From the NCBI RefSeq assembly GCF_963664415.1, contig NZ_OY761445.1, positions 2,382,501 to 2,446,500 on the forward strand: a DNA stretch of 64,000 nt, written 5' to 3'. The notes beneath the pieces were generated by a model that searched no databases, was not told the origin of the DNA, and saw only the letters and a list, made by a program, of their open reading frames with translations. The stretch comes from an uncultured Desulfobacter sp. Its GTDB lineage: Bacteria > Desulfobacterota > Desulfobacteria > Desulfobacterales > Desulfobacteraceae. The position numbers were made by a program, and so were the translations under genes. Positions 43,663 to 51,832 of the stretch are shown here, one piece after another (the first letter of the stretch is position 1; every line of letters starts with the position of its first letter).

Positions 43663-44600
43663 ACGCTTTTTACTCCTATATGTTTATTCACCAGGGAAGA
43701 CGGCGTGGGTATGGTCTTTACCTGGTCCAGTTCCTCTCTCGTATAAAATTCAATGGGTACGTTTAAAGTTTTGGCAAGCTCCAGAAGCCCCGGTTCATCA
43801 GCTTTAAGATCCACTGACACGATTTTGGACAAACTGTTCACGCTTAATCCCCGGTCTTGAAAGACCTGATATAAATGATCTTTCAATTCATGCCGGGGCA
43901 CGCCCCTGCGACACCCTATTCCGGCCACCAGCATTTTGGGCCGAAGTACAAGAACTTTTTTCGGAAGATCACGCACCGTGTAATCCACCCATATTCCGGA
44001 TTTTTCAGCCGCAAACAAAGCAAATTCGTCCATAACCGTGGACAGCAGATACGGGGACACTAAATTAAACGGATCGTGAACCGGCAAGGACTCCCCCTTG
44101 ATAAAGGCCATGTTCACATTTTTTACAGACTGTCTATTTTCGATATAAAGCCCCTGGTCCCGGGCAATCACATCAATGGCCGGGACCTGGTTAACATCCG
44201 TGGCCGTAGTGATCACAGGCGTTGCCCCCAGTATACTTGAAAGCTTGACAGCCAATTCATTAGCCCCGCCGATATGGCCTGAAACCAGACTGATCACAAA
44301 ACGGCCGGTTTCATCACCGCACACCACGGCAGGATCTTTTGTTTTATCCTGGATTAAGGACGCGATGGTGCGAACGACAATACCCGTGGCCATGATAAAA
44401 TAATGTCCGTCATAATGGTCCCAGACCTGTGCCAGGGCCTTGGCCAAAGAGGAGAATCCGGTATAAGACTTTCCCGGCAACAATGTTTGCGATGCAAACA
44501 GGTCTGTATGAGGCAGTGCCTGTTTGACCTGGTTTGCAAGCGTCATCCCCTGGGGGGTCAGCACCCATACCGCAAGTTTTTTTTCAGCTAAGTCGATCAT
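43554..44600 (-). CDS. cbiG: Cobalt-precorrin-5A hydrolase CbiG
   Basis: 348 residues. The N-terminal part has FIMATGIVVRTIASLIQDKTKDPAVVCGDETGRFVISL by parts and GHIGGANELA, as in CbiG. The C-terminal domain begins LVAGIGCRRGVPRHELKD and ends with the Val/Thr-rich helix. It opens the delta-lactone of cobalt-precorrin-5A and releases acetaldehyde. First gene of the unit cbiG-cbiH-cbiP; the ribosome site is weak. No riboswitch was seen upstream, so the unit may be read from its own promoter or regulated otherwise. Confidence 0.93.
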   Translation of the reverse strand: MIDLAEKKLAVWVLTPQGMTLANQVKQALPHTDLFASQTLLPGKSYTGFSSLAKALAQVWDHYDGHYFIMATGIVVRTIASLIQDKTKDPAVVCGDETGRFVISLVSGHIGGANELAVKLSSILGATPVITTATDVNQVPAIDVIARDQGLYIENRQSVKNVNMAFIKGESLPVHDPFNLVSPYLLSTVMDEFALFAAEKSGIWVDYTVRDLPKKVLVLRPKMLVAGIGCRRGVPRHELKDHLYQVFQDRGLSVNSLSKIVSVDLKADEPGLLELAKTLNVPIEFYTREELDQVKTIPTPSSLVNKHIGVKSVCEAAAMLATGRTSLLVKKTASRTVTIALAAIPFIS

Positions 44601-45260
44601 GCTTTGTCCAGATACCCATGGATAAAAACCCTGTGATACAGCAACGATTTGCCGTCCCTATTCTTTCTTTATCAATAAGTCCATAACGATGAGCGCCAAA
44701 GGGGTGATGCTCTTTTTCGGCATTGGCAGCAGATTCTTTATATGCCACCCGGCACCATTCAAGATCAAATCCAACCATCATTCATTACTCTTACAGATTT
44801 TAGGAATAAAACTCAATATAACGTCTGTAAGGTAAACGTAATTAACTGCCTCATAAACATACAATACCGTAACATCCAAAACACAAAATTGTATCAAGGT
44901 ATTCATGAGACAATATTATCTCCACACATACAGCATTTGCCTAAAAACATCCCCCTGATTAAAACTGTAATTCCAAGCACTTGCCACACACAATCCATTT
45001 TACACATCTTTTTAGACAATCCGGCATCATTTTTGATTGTATCTTAAGCAAAACATTGATGAACGAAATTTAATTACGGACCAATGATTTTTATATGAAA
45101 AACTGGATAAGTTTACTCAGATCTTTCAACCTTTGTTGTGGGCTTACGCCTGGCAGTTGATATGTCAGGTCGGCCCATGGCCGTTATTAACCATTAACTC
45201 AGGTTGAAGTTCAACTTGAGAGACCTTGAAACATAATTATCACATTGCAAAGGAGCAGCT
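44601..45260. other. Long intergenic stretch before the ArsC-like unit
   Basis: 660 bases, divergent between cbiG (minus) and the 82-aa gene (plus). Two frames of 65 and 101 codons are open (44584-44781 minus and 44742-45047 plus), but neither has a ribosome site or a family; I do not call them. No B12-box pattern was found on either strand. The plus-strand end contains a palindrome described separately. Confidence 0.45.
45198..45220 (+). promoter_or_regulatory. 23-base palindromic operator
   Basis: CTCAgGTTGAA, a central G, and TTCAACtTGAG: 10 of 11 base pairs match. It lies 41 bases before the ATG at 45261, with CATAAT (45232-45237) between as a possible -10. The look is close to MerR/SoxR-type operators, but the spacing to the -10 is longer than theirs. 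Confidence 0.5.
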
Positions 45261-45509
45261 ATGAAAAAAGCAACACTGGAAAAAATTTTCGAATATGCAT
45301 CGATGCCTGTCCACGGCACTTTGTCACGGAAACTGAGAAAGGACATCACCTGCCAAGTAAACGACGGCAAGGTATATGATGGCGCTACTTTTTTCCTCGG
45401 AGAGGAATTTGTCCGTATTACAGAAGAAGACAACGGGCAAAAAATCAACACCTATTATGACTGGGAAAATATCGTTTCAGTCAGAACCATTGCTAACAGT
45501 ACCAAGTAA
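45261..45509 (+). CDS. Small conserved-looking protein beside ArsC-like gene (82 aa)
   Basis: 82 residues behind AAAGGAGCAGCT. It is a beta-rich, soluble product (LEKIFEYASMPVHGTLSRKLRKDI; YDGATFFLGEEFVRI; DWENIVSVR), with no Cys and no signal peptide. The shape suggests a small barrel-like domain. I do not know the family. It is followed 60 bases later by the ArsC-like gene and preceded by a palindrome; the two genes probably share one promoter and end at one terminator. Confidence 0.6.
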   Translation: MKKATLEKIFEYASMPVHGTLSRKLRKDITCQVNDGKVYDGATFFLGEEFVRITEEDNGQKINTYYDWENIVSVRTIANSTK

Positions 45510-45569
45510 CTGCCATGGGCTGGCCTGGTATATCACCGTGGGTCAGCCCATAAGAAAAAAGGAGGGATT

Positions 45570-46028
45570 GTGGCCCAAGTTACATTTTACGAGAAACCCG
45601 GTTGCATTAACAACACCAAACAAAAAACATGGCTCGCTGCTGCGGGTCACGATGTAACCGAAAAAAATATTTTGGAGACACAATGGACCCGGGAGGAACT
45701 GCTTCTTTATTTTGGAGACAGGCCTGTGGCAGACTGGTTTAACAGGACTGCACCTTTGGTCAAATCGGGAGAGGTAAACCCGGACGCTGTCAACAGCGAA
45801 GAAGCCCTTGACTTAATGCTGACAAACCCGATTCTCATCAAACTCCCTCTGCTTCGCGTGGCAGATGAAAGAATGCATGGCTTTATCGTAGATGCGGTTC
45901 ATGCCTGGATCGGGCTTGATCCATCCAAAGGTAATGAAGCCGTTGTTGAAGGACTTCGCAAGGACAACCTTGGCCTCTGTCCCATGCTGGCAAAAAATAC
46001 CAGCTGTGATGAAAAGAAATTAAGCTGA
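45570..46028 (+). CDS. ArsC/Spx-like, nitrogenase-associated-type protein
   Basis: 152 residues from GTG at 45570 with an excellent site (AAAAAAGGAGGGATT). It opens VTFYEKPGCINNTKQKTWLAAAGHDV, a thioredoxin-fold strand and single Cys in the ArsC/Spx position, then EELLLYFGDRPVADWFNRTAP and NPILIKLPLLRV, with a Cys-containing tail (GLCPM, NTSCDE). It resembles the small proteins annotated as nitrogenase-associated (NifO-like). A redox or arsenate-reductase-like role is possible; none is proven. A strong terminator follows. Confidence 0.8.
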   Translation: MAQVTFYEKPGCINNTKQKTWLAAAGHDVTEKNILETQWTREELLLYFGDRPVADWFNRTAPLVKSGEVNPDAVNSEEALDLMLTNPILIKLPLLRVADERMHGFIVDAVHAWIGLDPSKGNEAVVEGLRKDNLGLCPMLAKNTSCDEKKLS

Positions 46029-46065
46029 TGTCCTTTTAAAAAAAACGATTAACCATCCACAAGCC

Positions 46066-46092
46066 CGGGCAGACATTTTGCCCGATTTTTTT
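46066..46092 (+). terminator. Rho-independent terminator of the ArsC-like unit
   Basis: CGGGCA (46066-46071) pairs with TGCCCG (46079-46084), followed by ATTTTTTT. It lies 38 bases after the stop at 46028 and just before the convergent cbiF end. Confidence 0.88.
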
Positions 46093-46098
46093 AATTGA

Positions 46099-46872
46099 TC
46101 ACGTCTTGCCCCGGTATCCGTGTGCAAAAGTCCGGTCGTACAAAAGTGATCTGGCATCCTGAGCCGTATCCAGAAACGGTCCCACAATGATAAGTGCCAG
46201 ACGGTTAATGCCATTCTCAGCCATGGTCTGTGCCAGACGCTCCACAAGAGTAACAATAGTACGCTCTTCGGGATGACTCACCTTATATGCCACAGCCACA
46301 GGGGCTTTGGGTCCATAGGCTGCGGCCAAAATTTTTTGCACCTGTTCGGCCATACCGGCGCTCAGGTAAATGGCCATGGACGCTTTATGGGCAGCAAGGC
46401 TTTCCAACGACTCTTTTTCCGGTACAGGGGTCCGGCCTGAAATCCGGGTAAAGATCAGGGTCTGGGATTGTTCCGGCACCGTGTATTCAACCTTAAGGGC
46501 CGCAGCCGCGGCAAACGCTGCGGTGACGCCCGGGATGACTTCGTAGGGGATCTGCCGCCGGTCCAGCAGCAGCATCTGCTCTGCAATGGCGCCGTAAAGG
46601 GACGGATCGCCGGTGTGAAGTCGCACAACCTTAAGCCCCTTGTTCCGCGCATGGGCCATGGCATCCACTATTTCCTCCAGGTGCATGCCGGCGCTGGAGA
46701 CTTTTTGTACCCCGTCACCCGCCCAAGTCAACACGGCCTCGGGAACCAGAGACCCGGCGTATAGAATATAATCAGCCGCGTCCAAAGCTTTCATGCCCCT
46801 GACCGTGATCAGGTCCGGTGCCCCCGGCCCTGCCCCGGTAAATATAATTGGATATTTTTTAATCATGTTCAT
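46099..46872 (-). CDS. cbiF: Cobalt-precorrin-4 C11-methyltransferase (CbiF/CobM)
   Basis: 257 residues. I use the ATG at 46872, which overlaps the cbiET stop as ATGA and has AAAGGCAG before it. Family marks: IIFTGAGPGAPDLITVRG, ADYILYAGSLVP, GLKVVRLHTGDPSLYGAIAEQ, and YEVIPGVTAAFAAAAAL, then RTPVPEKESL and AYKVSHPEE. It puts a methyl from SAM on C-11. Together with cbiET it forms a two-gene unit inside the cobalamin island. Confidence 0.96.
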   Translation of the reverse strand: MNMIKKYPIIFTGAGPGAPDLITVRGMKALDAADYILYAGSLVPEAVLTWAGDGVQKVSSAGMHLEEIVDAMAHARNKGLKVVRLHTGDPSLYGAIAEQMLLLDRRQIPYEVIPGVTAAFAAAAALKVEYTVPEQSQTLIFTRISGRTPVPEKESLESLAAHKASMAIYLSAGMAEQVQKILAAAYGPKAPVAVAYKVSHPEERTIVTLVERLAQTMAENGINRLALIIVGPFLDTAQDARSLLYDRTFAHGYRGKT

Positions 46873-48092
46873 AGTGAGCTGCCTTTTTGTGCTGCGATGA
46901 TCCACACGGGATTCAACGCCTCCATGCGCCGCCCCCAGGGCATATCACTGGATTTGCTGATCTGGGCCTGGGTTATATCCACCTCAAATCCCTTTTCGTC
47001 CAGCACCGATACCGCCAGATGCAGTGTCTCCATCAGTACGGTATTTATAACGATTCTTCCCAAAGGATTCAAAACCTTTACCACCACATTGAGCACTTGA
47101 TCCAAATCTTTGCCGGAACCGCCGATAAACACCCGGTCAGGCCTTGGCAAATCTGCCAGTCCATGGGGAAGCTGCGCCCGAACGGCGGACAGATTTCTCA
47201 CCGTGAAGCGCTTAACATTGGCCGTAATCTGTTCTTTACGATGTTTATTTTTTTCCACGGCATAGACAAACCCATCCGGCAAAAACAAGGTGGCCTCAAT
47301 TCCCACAGAGCCGGAACCTGCCCCCAGATCCCACAAAATATTCGTTGGTCCCAATTCCAGGGCGGCCAAAGAGAGAACGCGAACCGGCGCCTTGGTAATC
47401 AACCCCTTTTCATGGACAAACCAGTTATCAGGGGTTCCCAAACGTAAGGGGGCGCTCGGTGCAGGCAGTTCCCCTTTTTGAAGCACGACCACATTAGGCT
47501 GACCAAAAACGGTTTGTGTATCTGTGTGTTCATCCATGGAAGAAATTTTTTCTTCCGGAGCACCCAAATTCTCCAGCACCCACATCTGCCAGGTATAATC
47601 ATGGGACACCACCTGTTTTTTAACGACCAAAGGATCATTCTTCGGATCGGTGAGCACGCACAGCAAATTCTTGTCATCCAGGGCCTTTACCAGACCCCTC
47701 ATATTGTCCCGGCCGTGCAGACTCACCCAGGCCGCGTCCTGCCAGGGCAGTTTAAGCCGGGCAAAGGCAGCAGCCATGCTGGTGACATTCGGATGAATGA
47801 CAACCTTGTCCGGGCCCAAACGTTCGATCAAAGTTTTACCGATACCAAAAAACAATGGATCACCCGAGGCCAGGACCACGACAAGCCCGGAAGCCATATG
47901 CCTTTCAATAAAATCAAGCACCCCTGATACAGGGCTTGAAATCTCTTTTCTTACGGCCGTTGCTTTCCCGAAAGAGGCCAGATGCCGCTTGCCGCCCACC
48001 AGAACGGAGGCACTCTCAATCAGAGCCAGATGGGATGCAGTAAGATCTGCGATGCTAAGCCCCATTCCGATGACATGAATCGCGTCATCCAT
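46869..48092 (-). CDS. cbiET: Cobalt-precorrin-6B/7 C5,15-methyltransferase, fused CbiE-CbiT
   Basis: 407 residues from ATG at 48092 (CAGGAGAAAA upstream). The first half (about 1-210) is CbiE: HVIGMGLSIADL, LVVVLASGDPLFFGIGK, HPNVTSMAAAFARL. The second half (about 220-407) is CbiT: LGAGSGSVGIEATL, a Rossmann SAM site, and DRVFIGGSGKDL. The fusion methylates C-5 and C-15 and removes a carboxyl. It equals CobL in layout. The gene is coupled to cbiF by an ATGA overlap. Confidence 0.96.
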   Translation of the reverse strand: MDDAIHVIGMGLSIADLTASHLALIESASVLVGGKRHLASFGKATAVRKEISSPVSGVLDFIERHMASGLVVVLASGDPLFFGIGKTLIERLGPDKVVIHPNVTSMAAAFARLKLPWQDAAWVSLHGRDNMRGLVKALDDKNLLCVLTDPKNDPLVVKKQVVSHDYTWQMWVLENLGAPEEKISSMDEHTDTQTVFGQPNVVVLQKGELPAPSAPLRLGTPDNWFVHEKGLITKAPVRVLSLAALELGPTNILWDLGAGSGSVGIEATLFLPDGFVYAVEKNKHRKEQITANVKRFTVRNLSAVRAQLPHGLADLPRPDRVFIGGSGKDLDQVLNVVVKVLNPLGRIVINTVLMETLHLAVSVLDEKGFEVDITQAQISKSSDMPWGRRMEALNPVWIIAAQKGSSL

Positions 48093-48115
48093 GGTTTTAT
48101 TTTCTCCTGGGAGAA

Positions 48116-48385
48116 TCAAAGGCAAGTCCCTCCGGATTGGGTAAACTTAACTGCGTTCCCCACAATATTAAACATGACCTGACGCAGGCGGATTTCATCC
48201 AGACAGAGTGTTGCCGGTAAATCATTGCTGATATCAGCCTTAACAGGAAAGTAATCAGAATCGTCGAAACGATCAAAACAATTGTCAACACAAGGAGTGT
48301 AAATTGATAATACAAAATTTTCAATCGTTCGGATTTTTTTGCATCCAGAATTGTTTTCTAACCCGGTAAGTTGACCACCTTTCAT
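48116..48385 (-). pseudogene. Fragment of a histidine-kinase ATPase domain
   Basis: On the minus strand the stretch reads ISNDLPATLCLDEIRLRQVMFN, by parts, and IVGNAVKFTQSGG, the N-box region of a HATPase domain. The parts before it (HisKA) and after it (G boxes) are lost. A leftover of a hybrid kinase, next to a block of sensory genes that splits the cobalamin cluster. Confidence 0.7.
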
Positions 48386-48432
48386 ATATATCTCCGAACA
48401 TCCGTAGTATGAATATGAATGAAACCCATACG

Positions 48433-49305
48433 TTAGAGCGCTTTGTCTGTCACCCTGAGGACTGGCCTTTTATATATATGGTTAAATTTTTCCAACTGCA
48501 TAAACCAATCGTGAGGTATTTTCCCCCGGCCGTAATATTTTTCTAAAATTTCAATATATTTTCCGTTTTCTATAATCATTTTTAACCCGTTGGTGTATTT
48601 CTCCCCCAACTCTTTTCCGCCTGGGAAATACTTATCGATCATGACGGTTACAGGAGTCGCCGTTCCCTTAATTTCAAAGTTCAAGAAATTTTCGGCATCG
48701 TCTGGAAACATCTTATTGATTGTATAAATTCCGCTTAATTTCAGCATACTGCACAAATCAATTCGCCCATTTTTCAGCATTTTAATCATAGAATCTTCCG
48801 AATTAAGTTTCACCACTTTGATGCCCTTTTTCTCAAAAAATGATACATCGTCAAGCGCCCCCCTTATAACACCGAGTGCATATCCCTTAATATCATCCAG
48901 TCCCCGATAGGTCATCTCTTTTTCATGATGAGGTTTGTAGTAGAAAAAAGCCAACCGGCAAACAGCAATTGGAATAATGGCGCAAAAATCCTGGGGGGCC
49001 AACATTTCCGGAGTTCCCACATGGTTGCTTGTTAAATTTCTTCTGGCTCTTTTTAATGGAGAAATCTTGATAACGCTTTTCACGCCGATCTCTTTTGATA
49101 TGGCATGAAGCACCTCGCCCCCCATTCCATCATCAGGCAGAGATGTGCACCAAAAGGGAGGCGCTTCGCTTGAATTGAATTCAACGATTTGTTCATCGGC
49201 AAGAACCGGAAATAATGCGCCGAACATAATGTACAAAACCACCAAAATCGTCCACACAATTTTCATATTTTTCAAGATCGTTTTCTCCATTTCACCCATC
49301 GTCAT
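48433..49305 (-). CDS. Periplasmic solute-binding protein, SBP_bac_3-like
   Basis: 290 residues. The start is uncertain (ATG at 49305, 49290 or 49266), none having a good site. A signal peptide is clear at MKIVWTILVVLYIMFGALFPVLA. The mature part is a type 2 periplasmic-binding-protein fold: FNSSEAPPFWCT, a region around LKRARRNL, YALGVIRGALDDVSFFEKKGIKVVKLN and a late GLKMIIENGKYIEILEKYYG. No permease or ATPase is near it, so it may sense rather than transport, as with the kinase-linked members. It pairs with the similar gene upstream at 49.4 kb. Confidence 0.8.
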   Translation of the reverse strand: MTMGEMEKTILKNMKIVWTILVVLYIMFGALFPVLADEQIVEFNSSEAPPFWCTSLPDDGMGGEVLHAISKEIGVKSVIKISPLKRARRNLTSNHVGTPEMLAPQDFCAIIPIAVCRLAFFYYKPHHEKEMTYRGLDDIKGYALGVIRGALDDVSFFEKKGIKVVKLNSEDSMIKMLKNGRIDLCSMLKLSGIYTINKMFPDDAENFLNFEIKGTATPVTVMIDKYFPGGKELGEKYTNGLKMIIENGKYIEILEKYYGRGKIPHDWFMQLEKFNHIYKRPVLRVTDKAL

Positions 49306-49361
49306 AAAGCCCGGGCTTTATATCGTCCGTAAAAATTTTCTTAATGCGATCAAAATAGCGA

Positions 49362-50162
49362 TCAAGGACCGCGATACTTTTCTATGAGTTCGGAATATTT
49401 GCCGCTTTGTTTGATTATTTGAAACCCTTTGGTAAACGATTGAAAAATCTCTTCGTACCTTGGATGCTTCAAATTAAATATGATCGAAAAAGGAGTCTTC
49501 CATGGAGAACCCGCCATTTTGGCAAAATTATTTTTCTCCTCCGAAAAATGCTTTCGGATAAACCATTCACCGCGAATATCGTCCACGGCTAAAAAATCTA
49601 TCTTTCCATCCCGCAGCATTGTAAACAGAGAAACAAAATCATCGCCTGTTACGGTTTTAATCCCCGCATGTTCATAGGCGGTGGTATCCTCCCCGGCCAA
49701 GGCCCCATAGGTATATCCTTTTAAGCTGTCCGATTGCCCATCCCACCCCAGTCCTTTTTTATGGTTGGGCCTGCAATAAAAGTATCGTCCCTCCATGATG
49801 TAGCACGGCACGACTTTAAGCTGTTTCAGCTGCTCTTTTGTGAAGTCGCTTTCCACGCCAAGCATTGCGGCTGAGTTATCCTGAATCAAGGAGTAAACCG
49901 CCAGACTTTTCACAACCTGATTTTCAACCGTCACCGGAACGCCTGCCGCCAAAAACGCAGCCTGGATAATTTCCGGACAAAGCCCCATGTCCGGTATATC
50001 AAAGGTCGTTAACGGTGGATATTCATAAATGACTATTTTGGTGGTTCCTTCGGCTTCGAACAACTGAGGCGTCAACCGTGGTCCGGTCGCCCAAACAGTG
50101 TTCAGGAACACGAGCAAAATGGCCAATAGCATAGATGTGGCTATTAATACCTTGCCTTTCAT
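49362..50162 (-). CDS. Periplasmic solute-binding protein, SBP_bac_3-like (second copy)
   Basis: 266 residues from ATG at 50162 (AAGGAAC upstream). Signal peptide: LIATSMLLAILLVFLNTVWA. Then IVIYEYPPLTTFDIPDMGLCPEIIQAAFLAAGV, by parts, as in type 2 binding proteins, and at the end FQSFTKGFQIIKQSGKYSELIEKYRGP, the same closing motif as the gene downstream. The two are distant homologues, not recent copies. Adjacent upstream is the serine hydrolase, on the same strand with a 19-base gap, so they may share a transcript. Ligand unknown. Confidence 0.82.
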   Translation of the reverse strand: MKGKVLIATSMLLAILLVFLNTVWATGPRLTPQLFEAEGTTKIVIYEYPPLTTFDIPDMGLCPEIIQAAFLAAGVPVTVENQVVKSLAVYSLIQDNSAAMLGVESDFTKEQLKQLKVVPCYIMEGRYFYCRPNHKKGLGWDGQSDSLKGYTYGALAGEDTTAYEHAGIKTVTGDDFVSLFTMLRDGKIDFLAVDDIRGEWFIRKHFSEEKNNFAKMAGSPWKTPFSIIFNLKHPRYEEIFQSFTKGFQIIKQSGKYSELIEKYRGP

Positions 50163-50181
50163 GACAATATGTTCCTTTTCC

Positions 50182-51558
50182 TTAGTTCCAGTTATTGGGC
50201 CCGGCACGCTTTGGGACTAACGAATCAATCACAGCCGAACTGGACAGAGTTGTCAGTCTGTCCCAAATATCAATATGATAATCAAACGGATAAGTTTGCG
50301 TCAGCATAATGGTGATTTTTTCTTCCCGGGGGTCGATGCTGAATCGTGTAGAATAAATTCCAGCCCATTCATATATGCCCTTGCTGCCACTGTCCACATC
50401 GTAGCCGCGCTCCATTTCAATGGCAAAACCGAGCCCGAATTTCCATCCTTTACTATGAATAAACGTCGCGTCCAGGGTATCGATGTGATTCGTTGCGGTC
50501 ATCAGTTCGACGGTCTTTGGGCCCAGGAGCCGAAACCCGTCAAGATCGCCTTGGTTCAAGAGCATCTGGCAGAATCTGAAATAATCATAGGCCGTTGAAA
50601 TCAATCCACCTCCTCCCGAATAGTAAGTTTTTGAACCTTTGTAAGGATAACTCGCCGAGTAGATAAATGTCCCCTCTCTTTTAAGGCCGTCGGTCATTTT
50701 CCGTAGGTTACCCATCCCGTCGGAGATCCACAGTGCGGATAAGCGATGTAATTTATCCTCAGGCGGATAAAAATATGTATCGGTCATTTTCAGCGGTTTA
50801 AATATATATTCCCTAAAATAATCATTCAAATTCATTCCCGAAACGATCTCGATCACGCGTCCCAGCACATCGGTCGACAGCCCGTATTCAAAAGCTTCTC
50901 CGGGGTGATTGTAAAGCGGCATTCGCCCCAATTTTCTGACCATTTCACCGATAGTCCCGTCGATTTCGCTGACACCGTCAAAAATACCCGCGCTTTCATA
51001 CAAACGGGCCAGTTGTTGATGTTTGGGGTCCGGGAACCAATTCGCCATGAATCGATAAGAAATTCCCGAGGTGTTGGTAAGCAGGTGGCGTATGGTTATA
51101 TCCCGTTTTGCAGGAACCAGGCGATATGGTGGATCGGCCTCATCGGGAAGCATTTCAATCACCTTGGGCCGGGCGAATTCCGGAATGTATTTTGCCACTG
51201 GATCGGAAAGCAGAATAAGTCCCTGTTCATAGAGTTGCATCACCGCCACACAAGTAACCGGTTTGGTAAAGGAAGCGATTCTGATCAGACTGTTTTTCCG
51301 CATGGGGTTGCCGACATCAGCCATCCCGAATGACTCGAAATAGGCTGGTTTACCCTTTCGCGCAATCAAAACGATTGAACCGCCAATCTTGTTCTCATCG
51401 ACAAGGCGGGTCATCAGTTTATCGATATGTTTTAAACGGCTGGAGGATAGACCAACGCTTTCCGGCGATACTATGTGCGGCAGGTCCTGGCCGAAAACCG
51501 GCGACGTAAATAATATGATACAAAATAGGATTGAACCCATCTGGTAACGAATTCGCAT
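50182..51558 (-). CDS. Serine hydrolase of the beta-lactamase/EstB family (secreted)
   Basis: 458 residues from ATG at 51558 (AAAGGAG upstream). A signal peptide is seen at MGSILFCIILFTSPVFG. The class C beta-lactamase-like fold has the active site SFTK (Ser-x-x-Lys) in LIRIASFTKPVTC, then RHLLTNTSGISY, HPGEAFEYGLSTDVLG for the Tyr motif, and HSKGWKFGLGF as the third element. Most such proteins are esterases or peptidases, not resistance enzymes. It lies between the second binding protein and a kinase on the minus strand. Substrate unknown. Confidence 0.9.
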   Translation of the reverse strand: MRIRYQMGSILFCIILFTSPVFGQDLPHIVSPESVGLSSSRLKHIDKLMTRLVDENKIGGSIVLIARKGKPAYFESFGMADVGNPMRKNSLIRIASFTKPVTCVAVMQLYEQGLILLSDPVAKYIPEFARPKVIEMLPDEADPPYRLVPAKRDITIRHLLTNTSGISYRFMANWFPDPKHQQLARLYESAGIFDGVSEIDGTIGEMVRKLGRMPLYNHPGEAFEYGLSTDVLGRVIEIVSGMNLNDYFREYIFKPLKMTDTYFYPPEDKLHRLSALWISDGMGNLRKMTDGLKREGTFIYSASYPYKGSKTYYSGGGGLISTAYDYFRFCQMLLNQGDLDGFRLLGPKTVELMTATNHIDTLDATFIHSKGWKFGLGFAIEMERGYDVDSGSKGIYEWAGIYSTRFSIDPREEKITIMLTQTYPFDYHIDIWDRLTTLSSSAVIDSLVPKRAGPNNWN

Positions 51559-51832
51559 GTACCGGTCTCCTTTGCCAACAGTTTCAATGACGATGTTCAT
51601 GGATATTTGCCCCGTAACGTATCACAATTTCCAGTGTGATTAAATATTGAAACGAAATTCAATATACCAAAACAGATAACCAATTCATTTAATTATCTTG
51701 CCTGTTAACCTATAAGACGCACAAATCTTCGCCCAGTATGATATTCAGGCTGACGGTGAACAATATTCCGAGAAGAAGCATTTTATCAACAGCCCTGCCC
51801 ATATACTTAGCTCCATTTTTTCAATCTCATGT

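Noticed and set aside
44584..45047. Two overlapping open frames (65 and 101 codons) in the gap before the ArsC-like unit
   Set aside because: No ribosome sites, no recognisable domains, and low-complexity translation; kept as intergenic.
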